Source: RBG-16-66-20 sp036262835 (GTDB taxonomy: Bacteria; Pseudomonadota; Gammaproteobacteria; Burkholderiales; SG8-39). From it: a DNA stretch of 64,000 nt. Positions within the stretch are counted from its first letter, which is position 1, and every line of letters begins with the position of its first letter. Below the pieces are notes generated by a model. It was not told where the DNA came from and did not search any database. It saw nothing but the letters and a program-made list of their open reading frames with translations. Location: the NCBI GenBank assembly GCA_036262835.1, contig DATAID010000104.1, forward strand, positions 56,206 to 120,205, written 5' to 3'. The position numbers and the translations under genes are program-made. Shown in pieces: positions 42,638 through 51,924 of this stretch.

Positions 42638-44205
42638 CAGGATTTCCTCCGGCCGTAGCCGCCGCCGCCCGGCATCTCGGCCACGAGCCGGTCGCCCGCC
42701 GGCACGACGTAGGTCTCCTTGCCGGGGAGCACCTTGCCGCTCGCCAGCTTCACGCGGCCGACCTTGCCGTTCGCGCCCCCCGCGCGGCCGCGCGCCGGAT
42801 TGTCGCGCCGCTCGAAGGTCGCGCAGGCGATGCTGAAGGGCGCCGCTTCCGAGTTCTCGATCTCGATCGCCACGCCCTGCCCACCATGCTTCGCGCCCTC
42901 GCCGCCCGACCCTTCCGCGAGCTCGCGCCGGCGAAAGACGAGCGGCGATTGCGCCTCGGTCACCTCCACCGGGATCGCGCCGATCCCGCTCGGGAACGCG
43001 GTGCTCGAGAGGCCGTCCTTGCCGGGACGCGCGCCCATGCCGCCGATGCCGATCGAGATGACGTTGAAGCGCGTCGCCGCGGCGGGCGAGCGCTCGAGGT
43101 GCGGCCCGCCGGTCATGTTGAGGAGCCAGATGCTGCCCGCGCCTTCGGCCGGCACCTTGCCGCCGAGCGGCTCGTCGAAGCAGTCGAAGACGAGCTCGGG
43201 CAGCATCTGCCCGATCACGTGGCGCGCGGCGACCGCGCGCGGGCGCGCCGGCGCGAGGATCGAGTCTTCCGGCGCCGACACTGTCACCACCTCGAGCGAG
43301 CCGGCGTTGTTGGGAATGCCCGGCGCGACGATGCATTTCACGCCGAACGAGGTATAGGCATCGGTGTAGCACTTGGGCGAATTGATGCCGAAGCGCGAGG
43401 CGGGCGAGGAGCCCGCGTAGTCGACGTGGATGCCGGACTTCGACACCGTGAGCGCGGCCTTGAGCTCGACCGGCGCTTCATAGCCGTCGAGCGACATGCT
43501 CGCGTGCCAGGTGCCGCGCGGCAGCTTGCGGATCGCGGCGAGCATCGAGGCGCGCGAGGTCGAGACGATGTGCTCGCCCAGGCCATCGAGGTCCGAGAGG
43601 CCGAACTCCTGCAGCATCGCGGCGAGGCGCCGCGTCGCCACTTCGTTGCACGACACGAGCCCCATCAGGTCGCCGCGCACCTGCTCGGGCTCGCGCGAGT
43701 TGGCGGCGAGGATCGAGAAGAAGGTCTGGTTCGGCTTTCCGGCCTCCATCATCTTCATGTGCGGGACGTAAAGGCCTTCCTCGTAGACCGAGGAGGCCTC
43801 GGCGACGAAGCCGCGCCCGCCGATGTCGATCACGTGACAGGTCGAAGCGAAAAATCCGATCAGGCGCTTCTTCAAAAAAGCCGGCGTGACCGTGACGAAG
43901 TCGAAAAGGTGCCCCGTGCCCATCCAGGGATCGTTCGTGACGAGCACGTCCCCGGGCTTGAGCGTCTTCGCCGGAAAGCGCTCGAGGAAGTGCGCGACCG
44001 CGGTGGCCATCGTGTTCACGTGCCCGGGCGTGCCGGTCACGGCCTGCGCGAGCATGCGGCCCTTCGTGTCGTAGACGCCGGCCGAAAGGTCGCCCGCTTC
44101 GCGGGTGATCGGCCCGAAGGCGGTCTTCAAGAGCACGTTCGCCTGCTCTTCCACCACCGCGATCAGGCGGTTCCACAGGATCTGGCGCACGAGCTCCGGC
44201 TTCAT
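42637..44205 (-). CDS. Hydantoinase B / oxoprolinase family protein
   Basis: The 522-residue HyuB family protein opens RQILWNRLIAVVEEQANVLLKTAFGPITREAGDLSAGVYD, with PGDVLVTNDPWMGTGHLFD (nucleotide/metal region) and RGRAGGANGKVG near the C-terminus as in oxoprolinase B domains. With HyuA it forms the two-subunit ATP-dependent amide/carboxylase enzyme that opens 5-oxoproline or N-methylhydantoin rings, or carboxylates ketones such as acetophenone. It overlaps HyuA (ATGA) and MaoC (one base), so all three are coupled. It is full length for the family. Confidence 0.92.
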   Translation of the reverse strand: MKPELVRQILWNRLIAVVEEQANVLLKTAFGPITREAGDLSAGVYDTKGRMLAQAVTGTPGHVNTMATAVAHFLERFPAKTLKPGDVLVTNDPWMGTGHLFDFVTVTPAFLKKRLIGFFASTCHVIDIGGRGFVAEASSVYEEGLYVPHMKMMEAGKPNQTFFSILAANSREPEQVRGDLMGLVSCNEVATRRLAAMLQEFGLSDLDGLGEHIVSTSRASMLAAIRKLPRGTWHASMSLDGYEAPVELKAALTVSKSGIHVDYAGSSPASRFGINSPKCYTDAYTSFGVKCIVAPGIPNNAGSLEVVTVSAPEDSILAPARPRAVAARHVIGQMLPELVFDCFDEPLGGKVPAEGAGSIWLLNMTGGPHLERSPAAATRFNVISIGIGGMGARPGKDGLSSTAFPSGIGAIPVEVTEAQSPLVFRRRELAEGSGGEGAKHGGQGVAIEIENSEAAPFSIACATFERRDNPARGRAGGANGKVGRVKLASGKVLPGKETYVVPAGDRLVAEMPGGGGYGRRKS

Positions 44206-46271
44206 GCTTTCTCCAGGAGGAGGTGGCCGGCGCCCGTCACGCTGCAGCGCCAGCCGCGCGGCACGAGCGTCGTCGTCTGCGGCTCGGCGACCAGCGCCGG
44301 CCCCGAGAGGCGCGCGCCCGGCCTGAGGGCGCTGCGCCGATAGGCCGCATACGCACGGGTTTTTCCGCTGTCGGGATCGAACGCCATCTGCTTTCCGTCG
44401 GGTTTTGCCTTGAATGCTTTTCCTGCCGGGGAAGAGCGAGCCATAGTGAACCCCGGGGTCGAAACATTAACAGACCAGGTCAGGAATTCCACCGGTACGT
44501 CGGCGATGCGCAGCCCGAACTGCGCCTCATAGCGCGCCTCGAACTGCGCGCGCAGCAGTGTTTTGTCGCCGGCGCGCAGCGCGCGCGCGGGCAGCGGCAC
44601 CGAGATGTCGTGGCCCTGGCCGAGGTAGCGCATCTCGACCGAGCGGAACGTGGTGAGCCTTGAATGGAGTGCTCCGGGCTTCACGATCGCCGTCGCTTCG
44701 TTCTGCATTTGCTTCAGAAGCCTGTTCCCTTCCGGGGCGTTGAAACCAGATTCATGCATTCGCAGGCTCCGGACGACCTCGAAGGCGACAGGCGCGCGCA
44801 AAAAGCCGACGGCCGAGCCGACGCTCGCGTCCGCCGGCACGAGCACGCGGCGCATGCCGAGGCGCCCGGCGAGGCGCGCCGCGTGCAGCGGCGCCGCGCC
44901 GCCGAAAGCGATCATCGCGCAGCGCTCGGGCACCTTGCCGCGCTCGATCGCGTGCACGCGCGCGGCGCTCGCCATGTTCTCTTCCACAATTTCGACGATG
45001 CCCGCCGCCGCCCAGCGCGCGTCGAGCTTCAGGCGGGCTCCGAGCCGGGTCTCGACGGCTTCTTTTGCTTTCACTTCATTCAATTCAAAAGATCCGCCCG
45101 CGAAAGCCTTCGGGTCGATGCGTCCCAGCACGAGATCGGCGTCGGTGACGGTGGGCTCTTCGCCGCCGCGGCCGTAGCAGGCCGGGCCCGGCTCCGCGCC
45201 CGCGCTCGCAGGCCCCACCAGGATGCGGCGCAGCTCGTCGAGACGCGCGATCGAGCCGCCGCCCGCGCCGATCTCGACCATCTCGGTCACCGGAACTCGC
45301 ACCGGGAGGCCGCTCCCCTTGAGGTTTCGCCAGACGCGCGCGACCTCGAACTTGCGCGACTGCTCGGGCCGGCCCTTGCCGATGAAGCAGATCTTGGCGG
45401 TCGTGCCGCCCATGTCGAAGGAGAGCACCTCGTCCAGCCGGTTCTCGCGCGCGAGGCCCGCGGAAAGGATCGCGCCGCCCGCCGGGCCCGACTCGACCAG
45501 ACGCACCGGAAAGCGCCGCGCGGCTTCCAGCGTCGTCAGCCCCCCGCCCGAGGTCATGAGGTAGAGGGGCGCGCGAAAGCCGCGCCGCGCGAGCTCCGCG
45601 GCGAGCCGCTCGAGGTAGCTCGCCATCAGCGGCTGCACGTAGGCGTTCGCGCACGCGGTGGAGAAGCGCTCGTACTCGCGGATCTCCGGGCAGACGGCCG
45701 AGGAGAGCGTCACCGGCACGCCCGGCAGGAGCCTCTCGATCAGCTCGCCCGCGCGGCGCTCGTGCGCGTCGTTGGCGTAGGAATGCAAAAAGCCGACCGC
45801 GATGGATTGAATGTTCCTGGCTTTTGACTCTTCTATCGCTCTTCCCAGAGATGCTTCATTCAAAGGCGCTCGTATCTCGCCGCGCGCAGTGATCCGCTCC
45901 TCGACCGGAAACCTCAAGTCCCGCGGCACCAGCGGCGCGGGCAACTCGAGATCGAGGTCGTAGTGCTCGTAGCGCTTCTCGTAGCCCATCTCGAGCACGT
46001 CGCGAAAGCCGGCCGTGGTGACGAAGGCCGTGCGCGCACCTTTGCGCTCGATGAGCGCGTTGGTCGCGAGCGTCGTGCCGTGGATGAGAACGCCGATGTC
46101 GGCGGGGCGCAGTTCCGACTCGGCGAGCACGCGCGCGATGCCCTCGAGCATGCCCTCTTCGGGCGCGCGCGGCGTCGTCAAGACCTTGGTGGAAAAGCGC
46201 GAGCGGCCGCGCTCGAGCACGACGTCCGTGAACGTGCCGCCGATGTCGGCGGCCAGGCGGGCTTGCGGCAA
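44202..46271 (-). CDS. Hydantoinase A / oxoprolinase family protein
   Basis: The 689-residue protein has a sugar-kinase-like ATPase opening (AADIGGTFTDVVLE) and LIHGTTLATNALIERKG, typical of HyuA/oxoprolinase A. The central domain has SFDMGGTTAKICFIGKG and the conserved IGAGGGSIARLD with PGPACYGRGGEEPTVTDADL. The ATP-dependent reaction is shared with HyuB. Nearby gamma-glutamyltransferase-like and aldolase genes raise a 5-oxoproline role as one option; N-methylhydantoinase and acetophenone carboxylase remain alternatives. Confidence 0.92.
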   Translation of the reverse strand: MPQARLAADIGGTFTDVVLERGRSRFSTKVLTTPRAPEEGMLEGIARVLAESELRPADIGVLIHGTTLATNALIERKGARTAFVTTAGFRDVLEMGYEKRYEHYDLDLELPAPLVPRDLRFPVEERITARGEIRAPLNEASLGRAIEESKARNIQSIAVGFLHSYANDAHERRAGELIERLLPGVPVTLSSAVCPEIREYERFSTACANAYVQPLMASYLERLAAELARRGFRAPLYLMTSGGGLTTLEAARRFPVRLVESGPAGGAILSAGLARENRLDEVLSFDMGGTTAKICFIGKGRPEQSRKFEVARVWRNLKGSGLPVRVPVTEMVEIGAGGGSIARLDELRRILVGPASAGAEPGPACYGRGGEEPTVTDADLVLGRIDPKAFAGGSFELNEVKAKEAVETRLGARLKLDARWAAAGIVEIVEENMASAARVHAIERGKVPERCAMIAFGGAAPLHAARLAGRLGMRRVLVPADASVGSAVGFLRAPVAFEVVRSLRMHESGFNAPEGNRLLKQMQNEATAIVKPGALHSRLTTFRSVEMRYLGQGHDISVPLPARALRAGDKTLLRAQFEARYEAQFGLRIADVPVEFLTWSVNVSTPGFTMARSSPAGKAFKAKPDGKQMAFDPDSGKTRAYAAYRRSALRPGARLSGPALVAEPQTTTLVPRGWRCSVTGAGHLLLEKA

Positions 46272-46274
46272 CCG

Positions 46275-47054
46275 CTAGTCGCGGTAGTCCGGCTCGCGCC
46301 GGTCGAGCATCCGCTTCAAGGCCTCGAAGTGGTGCTCCCAGTGCGGCTTCTTGCCGTACATCGGGCCGCCGATCGTCTGCATGGTCTTGTCGACGACGTC
46401 CTGCGGCAGCGGCTTGAGCCTTTGCCCGGTCCACATCGCGAAGAGCTGCACCTGCGCGACGCGCTCGAGGTAGTAGAGGCTGTCGTAGGCCTCGGCGACG
46501 GATTTTCCGACGGTCAGCACGCCGTGGTTCGCCATGATCATCACCGTCTTGTCGCCGAGCAGTCCGGCGAGACGCTCGCCCTCGGCGCAATCGAACGCGG
46601 GCCCGGTGTAGTGATCGTCGTACACCACGTCCTTCATGAGGCCGCACTCGGTCTGGCCGATCGGCTGGATCTTCGGGTCCTCCAGCCGGGCGAGGGCGGA
46701 GGCGTACGGCATGTGCGTGTGCATGACGCAGACCGCGTCGGGAATCAGGCGGTGGATCGGCGAGTGGATGCAGTAGCCCGAGAGCTCGCGCTCGCCCTCG
46801 CCGCTCAGCACCTTGCCGTCGTGGCTGACTTCGAGGAAGCAGCTCGCGGTGATCTCCGACCAGTGCAGGCCGAACGGGATCTGCAGGTAGCGGTCGGGCT
46901 TGCCGGGCACCGCGCAGGTGAGGTGGTTGAAGATGCCTTCGCTGAAGCCGTGCTGGAACGCAAGGCGGTGCGCGGCGGCGAGATCGACGCGCATGCGCCA
47001 TTCGGCGCTGTCGGTGCGAACCTCTGGGGACGGTTTCGAAGTGACGACTCTCAT
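46275..47054 (-). CDS. Class II aldolase/adducin family protein (arm 1)
   Basis: The 259-residue protein has the L-ribulose-phosphate-4-epimerase/fuculose aldolase fold: FSEGIFNHLTCAVPG, IHSPIHRLIPDAVCVMHTHMPYASAL with metal-binding His, and MIMANHGVLTVGKSVAEAYD with another zinc His. Such proteins cleave or decarboxylate hydroxy-acids or aldols. It starts the minus-strand unit running into HyuA/HyuB. A second member lies on the opposite arm at 48848, with the two flanking the gamma-glutamyltransferase-like gene. Confidence 0.88.
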   Translation of the reverse strand: MRVVTSKPSPEVRTDSAEWRMRVDLAAAHRLAFQHGFSEGIFNHLTCAVPGKPDRYLQIPFGLHWSEITASCFLEVSHDGKVLSGEGERELSGYCIHSPIHRLIPDAVCVMHTHMPYASALARLEDPKIQPIGQTECGLMKDVVYDDHYTGPAFDCAEGERLAGLLGDKTVMIMANHGVLTVGKSVAEAYDSLYYLERVAQVQLFAMWTGQRLKPLPQDVVDKTMQTIGGPMYGKKPHWEHHFEALKRMLDRREPDYRD

Positions 47055-47095
47055 GGCGGGCTCCGGCGGGTGGACTCGGATATTCTACGGCCGCC

Positions 47096-48817
47096 ATGAG
47101 CCGCCGTGCCTACCGGATACTACCGACCGATTCGACCACGTTTCACCCGCGCCTCTTCGGAACGCGCGGGGCGGTGGCGAGCAATTCGAACCTCTCCGCG
47201 AGCGCGGGCGCCGACATCCTGAAAGCGGGCGGCAACGCGATCGACGCCGCGGTCGCCGCCTCCTTCGTCGAAGGACTCGTCAATCCGCAGATGCACACGA
47301 TCGGCGGCGAGTGCCCGATCCTCATCCGGCCGGCGGGCGAAGCGCGCGTCTATGCCGTGAACGGCAACATGGCTGCGCCCGGGCGGGCGACGCCGGCGGC
47401 GTATCGCGCCCGAGGATTAAGCGATATTCCCGACGCGGGAATTCTTGCGGCCGGGGTGCCGGCGGCCTTCGGCGCGCTCCTCACCGCGCTCGAGCGCTGG
47501 GGCACGCTGCCGCTGAACGAGGTCATCGCGCCGGTCATCGCGCTCGCGAAAAACGGCTTCCCGGTCTCCGAAGGCCTGCGCAACCAGCACAAGTACGGCA
47601 TCGCGCCGATGGAGGCGCGCTTCCGCAAGGAGTGGCCGGGCAGCGCGAGGCTCTATCTTCCCGTGCCCGAGGTCGGCTCGCTGATGCGCAACGAGGCGCT
47701 TGCAAAAGCCTTTTCTTTTTTGTCCGAATCCAAAAAGCCCCTGGATGCGTTTTACAGGGGGGACATTGCGGCCGAGATCGTCAAGTTCTCGAAGTCAAAA
47801 GAGGGACTGCTGGAGCTCGAGGACTTCGCGAAATTCGAAACGAAAATCGAAGAGCCGGCGAGGCTCAAGCTCGGCGACGCGGAGCTCTTCAAGACCGGCT
47901 TCTGGTCGCAGGGCCCTGCCGAGCTGCAGACGCTCGCGCTGATGTGGCAGTTCGATCTGAGGAAGATCGGCTTCGGCACCCCGGACTACTGCCACCTGCT
48001 GATCGAAGCGATGAAGCTCGCCTATGCGGACCGCGAGCAGTACTACGGCGACACCAGGGTTCCTGCGGAGGTTCTGCTTTCAGAGTCGTATACGCGTTCC
48101 CGGGCAAAGCTCATCGACATGAAAACATCGAATCGGGAGTTGAGGCCGGGAAACGCCTGGGACAACGCGCCCTTGCTTCCCAAAGACAAGCAATTCGTGC
48201 CGAAGGACTGGGGTGCGGGCACGGTGCACGTCGATGCGGTGGACGCGAAGGGCAACATGGCGTCCTTCACGCCGAGCGGCGCCTGGATCTCCTCGAGCGA
48301 AGTGATCGAATCGCTGGGGTTCCCGCTCTCCACGCGCATGATGACCTTTTATCTCGAGCCCGCGAACCATCCGAACGTGATCGCCCCCGGCAAGCGCCCG
48401 CGCACGACGCTCACGCCGTCGATGGCGTTCCGGCACGGCAAGCCCTGGATGGCCTTCGGCACGATGGGCGGGGACAACCAGGGCCAGTGGCTGCTGCAGT
48501 TCTACCTCTGCCGCGCCGCTTTCGGCATGTCGATTCCCGAGGCGATCGAGGCGCCGCGGCTCTCTTCTGAGCACACCCCCGGCTTTTTCGCTCCGCACGC
48601 GAGCGAGCCCAACCGCGTGCGCATCGAGCCGCGCTTCGGCCCAAAGGTGCTCGACGAGCTGCGCCGGCGCGGCCACGACCTCGATGTCGCGCCGGACTGG
48701 ACCGAGGGCTTCGTCTCCTGCGCCGAGATCGACGAGGCGCGCGGCCTCATCGAGGCCGGCTGCGACCCGCGCGGCGCGAAATCGCACTGCTTTCCCGCCA
48801 CCGCGATCGCCTGGTAG
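47096..48817 (+). CDS. Gamma-glutamyltransferase-like Ntn hydrolase
   Basis: The 573-residue Ntn hydrolase of the GGT family opens GAVASNSNLSASAGADILKAGGNAIDAAVAASF. It probably cleaves itself before the nucleophile Thr376 in WGAGTVHVDAVD. The downstream half has GKRPRTTLTPSMAFRHGKP and GTMGGDNQGQW. There is no signal peptide, so unlike exported GGTs it should stay in the cytosol. It hydrolyses or transfers gamma-glutamyl or other acyl groups. It diverges from the class II aldolase of arm 1 over 41 bases. Confidence 0.9.
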   Translation: MSRRAYRILPTDSTTFHPRLFGTRGAVASNSNLSASAGADILKAGGNAIDAAVAASFVEGLVNPQMHTIGGECPILIRPAGEARVYAVNGNMAAPGRATPAAYRARGLSDIPDAGILAAGVPAAFGALLTALERWGTLPLNEVIAPVIALAKNGFPVSEGLRNQHKYGIAPMEARFRKEWPGSARLYLPVPEVGSLMRNEALAKAFSFLSESKKPLDAFYRGDIAAEIVKFSKSKEGLLELEDFAKFETKIEEPARLKLGDAELFKTGFWSQGPAELQTLALMWQFDLRKIGFGTPDYCHLLIEAMKLAYADREQYYGDTRVPAEVLLSESYTRSRAKLIDMKTSNRELRPGNAWDNAPLLPKDKQFVPKDWGAGTVHVDAVDAKGNMASFTPSGAWISSSEVIESLGFPLSTRMMTFYLEPANHPNVIAPGKRPRTTLTPSMAFRHGKPWMAFGTMGGDNQGQWLLQFYLCRAAFGMSIPEAIEAPRLSSEHTPGFFAPHASEPNRVRIEPRFGPKVLDELRRRGHDLDVAPDWTEGFVSCAEIDEARGLIEAGCDPRGAKSHCFPATAIAW

Positions 48818-48847
48818 ACCGTAGAATCGGGCCAAGGGAGATTCCGC

Positions 48848-49612
48848 ATGTCCATCCATCCGCTGCCGACCCGCTCGACCGACCCCGTCACCCAGGCGAA
48901 GGTCCACCTCGCCGCCGCGCACCGCCTCGCCGTGCTGCACGAGCTGGAGGAGGGGATCGACAACCACTTCACCGTCACTGTGCCCGGGCGCGATGACCGC
49001 TACCTGATCCTTCCCTTCGGCCTGCACTGGTCGGAGGCGCGCGCGAGCGACATGATCGTGTTCGACGAGTCGGGCAAGACGCTTGAGGGCGAGGGCGTCG
49101 TCGAGCTCTCGGCGCAATGCATCCACGCGCCGATTCACCGCATCACCGGCGCGCGCGTGGTGCTGCATACCCACCAGACCTGGGCGCTCGCGCTCAATTC
49201 GCTGAAGAACAACCGCCTGTTGCCGGTCAACCAGACTGCGGCGTTCTTCCACCATCACATCGCCTACGACGACACCTACGCCGGGACCGCCGACTTCATC
49301 GAGGAAGGCGAGCGGCTCGCCAAGCTGATGGGCGACAAGCACATCATGTTCATGAAGAACCACGGCGTGCTTGTCGTGGGCGACACGGTGGCGCAGGCCT
49401 ACCGGCGCATCTACAAGCTCGAGCGCGTGTGCCGCGCGCAGCTGATCGCGATGGGGAGCGGCCAGCCGCTGGAGGTCCTGTCGGAGGAGATCGTGAAGCA
49501 GGTGCAGGCCGAGCCGGTCGATGACCGGCATTCGCGCGTCGAGCGCGAGCGCCTGTTCTTCGAAGCGATGATGCGCATCCTGGACCGCGAAAATCCCGGC
49601 TACGCGTCCTAG
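48848..49612 (+). CDS. Class II aldolase/adducin family protein (arm 2)
   Basis: The 254-residue protein is a paralogue of the arm 1 aldolase. It keeps EEGIDNHFTVTVPGRDDRY, IHAPIHRITGARVVLHTHQTWALA with metal-binding His and MFMKNHGVLVVGDTVAQAYR. AAGGGAGATTCCGC precedes the ATG. It follows the GGT-like gene by 30 bases and precedes a Bug receptor by 13, so the three probably form one transcript: uptake, hydrolysis and aldol or decarboxylation of one class of substrate. Confidence 0.88.
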   Translation: MSIHPLPTRSTDPVTQAKVHLAAAHRLAVLHELEEGIDNHFTVTVPGRDDRYLILPFGLHWSEARASDMIVFDESGKTLEGEGVVELSAQCIHAPIHRITGARVVLHTHQTWALALNSLKNNRLLPVNQTAAFFHHHIAYDDTYAGTADFIEEGERLAKLMGDKHIMFMKNHGVLVVGDTVAQAYRRIYKLERVCRAQLIAMGSGQPLEVLSEEIVKQVQAEPVDDRHSRVERERLFFEAMMRILDRENPGYAS

Positions 49613-49625
49613 CCGCGGCGGCTCC

Positions 49626-50585
49626 ATGCGGCTTGCTCGCGCGCTATTTCTCGGAGCGCTGCTGCCGCTTGCGGCGCTCGCTCAGACTTATCCCGCCAAG
49701 CCGATCAGGATGATCGTGCCCTGGCCGCCGACCGGCACGGTCGACATCCTCGGGCGCACGCTCGCGCAGAAGCTTTCCGACAACCTCGGCCAGACGGTGC
49801 TGGTGGAAAACCGCGCGGGGGCGAACGGCGTGATCGGCTCGGAGGTCGTCGCCAGGTCCGCGGCCGACGGCTACACCATCCTCGTCGACAACATCACCGG
49901 CCACGCGATCAACGCGACGATGCAGACGAAGATGCCCTTCGACAGCCTGCGCGACTTCGCGCACGTGAGCCTGCTCGCGTGGGTGCCCGACGGCGTGGTC
50001 AGCCTGCCCTCGCTGCCGGCGAAGAACATGCAGGAGCTGATCGCGCTCGCCAAGGCGAAGCCCGGCCAGATTACCTACGCCTCGTTCGGCGTCGGCAGCA
50101 GCGCCCACCTCGCCGGAGAGCTGCTGAAGACGATGGCGGGCATCGACATGCTGCACGTGCCCTACAAGGGCGGCCAGCCGGCGATCGCCGACCTGCTCGC
50201 CGGGCAGGTGTCGATCTACCTTCCGGTGCTCCCTTCGGTGGTGGCGCTGGTCAAGGCGGATCGGCTGCGGCTTCTTGCCGTCACCAGCGCGAAGCGCTCT
50301 TCGGCGCTGCCTGATGTGCCCACGGTGGCGGAATCCGGGCTGGCGGGCTTCGAGGCGAGCAACTGGTTCGGGCTGATGACGCCCGCCGGCACGCCCCCTG
50401 ACATCGTGGCGCGCCTGAATGCGGAAACGGCGAAGGCGCTGCAGGCGCCCGAAGTGCGCGCGCGGCTCGGCGGGCTTGGCTGCGAGATCCAGTCGAGCAC
50501 GCCGCAGGAGTTCCAGGCGCTGCTCAGGAGCGAGACCGAAAAATGGGCCAAGGTCATCAAGGCCTCGGGCGCGCGGGTGGAGTGA
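49626..50585 (+). CDS. Bug family periplasmic solute receptor
   Basis: The 319-residue protein has a signal peptide (LARALFLGALLPLAALAQ) then TYPAKPIRMIVPWPPTGTVD, VENRAGANGVIG and HVPYKGGQPAI, the family landmarks. It resembles the receptor at 5255 but is only moderately similar, so they bind different ligands. No TctA/TctB genes are adjacent. As part of the GGT-like/aldolase unit it would supply the substrate for that pathway. Confidence 0.93.
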   Translation: MRLARALFLGALLPLAALAQTYPAKPIRMIVPWPPTGTVDILGRTLAQKLSDNLGQTVLVENRAGANGVIGSEVVARSAADGYTILVDNITGHAINATMQTKMPFDSLRDFAHVSLLAWVPDGVVSLPSLPAKNMQELIALAKAKPGQITYASFGVGSSAHLAGELLKTMAGIDMLHVPYKGGQPAIADLLAGQVSIYLPVLPSVVALVKADRLRLLAVTSAKRSSALPDVPTVAESGLAGFEASNWFGLMTPAGTPPDIVARLNAETAKALQAPEVRARLGGLGCEIQSSTPQEFQALLRSETEKWAKVIKASGARVE

Positions 50586-50593
50586 GGGCCGAA

Positions 50594-51553
50594 ATGCCGG
50601 TGACCCTGGGCAGCGGCGCCTACCGCTACGAAGTCGTCGAGAACTGGGCGAAGCTTCCCGAGGGCTGGGAGTTCAAGGACGTCGCCGCGGTCGCGGTCGA
50701 TTCCAAAGACAACGTCTACTGCTTCAACCGCGGCGAGCACCCGATGATCGTGCTCGACCGCGACGGAAAATTCCTGCGCTCGTGGGGCGAAGGCAGGTAT
50801 CCGCGCGCCCACGGGCTGCATATCGACGTCGACGACACGCTCTACCTCACCGACGACGGCGGCCACATCGTGCACAAGTGCACGACCGAGGGAAAAGTGC
50901 TGCTCGAGCTCGGCGTTCCCGGCAAGCCCTCGCCCTACATGAGCGGGCTGCCGTTTCACCGCTGCACGCACACGGCGCTCTCGCCCAAGGGCGAGATCTA
51001 CGTGAGCGACGGCTACGGCAACGCGCGCGTGCACAAGTATTCGCCCGACGGAAAGCTGCTCCTTTCCTGGGGCGAGCCGGGCACCGACCCCGGGCAGTTC
51101 AACGTCGCCCACAACATCGCGACCGACGCCGAGGGCTGGGTCTACGTCGCCGACCGCGAGAACCACCGCGTGCAGGTCTTCGACGGCAACGGAAGATACG
51201 AGACGCAGTGGGTCAACATGCACCGGCCCTGCGGCCTGTACTGCTGCCGGGGCAAGGCGCTCAGCTTCCTCATCGGCGAGCTCGGCTCCTCGATCCCGAT
51301 CACGCGCCAGCACCCGAACATCGGGCCGCGCCTCACCTTCGTCGACGCGAAGGGCAGGACGCTCGCGCGGCTGGGCGGCGAGGCGGGGCCGGGCCTCGAG
51401 GCCGGCAGGTTCATCGCGCCGCACGGCCTTGCCATGGACTCGCGCGGCGACATCTACGTCGGCGAAGTGAGCTACACCGAGTATCCGCGCCTGTTCCCGG
51501 ACCAGAGAATCGCCTGGCGCATGCGCTCGCTGCAGAAACTCAGAAAACTCTAG
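50594..51553 (+). CDS. NHL-repeat protein of the peptidyl-alpha-hydroxyglycine lyase family
   Basis: The 319-residue beta-propeller has repeated blades with the pattern GLHIDVDDTLYLTDDG, YVSDGYGNARVHKYSPDGKLL, IATDAEGWVYVADRENHRVQVF and LAMDSRGDIYVGEV. This architecture is that of the lyase half of peptidylglycine amidating enzyme, found as stand-alone proteins in many bacteria. Bacterial members are usually of unknown substrate. There is no signal peptide, so it should be cytosolic. The ATG is chosen over an earlier in-frame codon because GAGGGCCGAA precedes it. Confidence 0.83.
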   Translation: MPVTLGSGAYRYEVVENWAKLPEGWEFKDVAAVAVDSKDNVYCFNRGEHPMIVLDRDGKFLRSWGEGRYPRAHGLHIDVDDTLYLTDDGGHIVHKCTTEGKVLLELGVPGKPSPYMSGLPFHRCTHTALSPKGEIYVSDGYGNARVHKYSPDGKLLLSWGEPGTDPGQFNVAHNIATDAEGWVYVADRENHRVQVFDGNGRYETQWVNMHRPCGLYCCRGKALSFLIGELGSSIPITRQHPNIGPRLTFVDAKGRTLARLGGEAGPGLEAGRFIAPHGLAMDSRGDIYVGEVSYTEYPRLFPDQRIAWRMRSLQKLRKL

Positions 51554-51576
51554 AAGACCCGAAGGAGGACCCGTCC

Positions 51577-51885
51577 ATGATTCACGTGATTGCGGTGATT
51601 ACCGCCAAGCCCGGCCAGCGCGACCAGATCCTCGCGCACTTTCGCGCCAACGTTCCCGCGGTGCGCGCCGAAAAAGGCTGCATCGAGTACGGCGCCGCGC
51701 TGGATGCCGACACGCCGCTCTCCATCCAGACCAAATGGGGCCCGGACACCTTCCTCGTGGTGGAAAAATGGGAGAGCCTCGATGCGCTCAAGGCGCATGC
51801 GGCGGCTCCCCACATGGCGGCCTATGCGGCCAAGACCAAGGACTTCATCGCCGGGCGCAAGATCTACATCCTGGACCCGGCCTAA
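51577..51885 (+). CDS. Antibiotic biosynthesis monooxygenase (ABM) / quinol monooxygenase-like
   Basis: The 102-residue ferredoxin-like dimer opens HVIAVITAKPGQRDQILAHF with FLVVEKWESLDALKAHAAAPHM in the core, matching the ABM/YgiN family. Family members oxidise quinols or anthrones without metal or flavin cofactors. GAAGGAGGACCCGTCC precedes the ATG. It is the last gene of arm 2; a hairpin repeat overlaps its stop region. Confidence 0.88.
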   Translation: MIHVIAVITAKPGQRDQILAHFRANVPAVRAEKGCIEYGAALDADTPLSIQTKWGPDTFLVVEKWESLDALKAHAAAPHMAAYAAKTKDFIAGRKIYILDPA

Positions 51886-51914
51886 AACCTGGATCCCCGC
51901 TTTCGCGGGGATGA
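51884..51914 (+). repeat. REP-like hairpin repeat, copy 2
   Basis: AAAACCTGGATCCCCGCTTTCGCGGGGATG, arms ATCCCCGC and GCGGGGAT. It lies on the ABM gene's stop and 35 kb from copy 1, differing by one base in the loop. No run of Ts follows, so it is not a classic terminator. It probably works as an mRNA 3' stabiliser or is a mobile repeat remnant. Confidence 0.85.
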
Positions 51915-51924
51915 CGCTCTCGCG

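Noticed and set aside
42886..44343. Plus-strand frame of 485 codons opposite the hydantoinase B gene
   Set aside because: Antisense shadow in high-GC DNA without ribosome site or domain; HyuB on the minus strand has clear family motifs.
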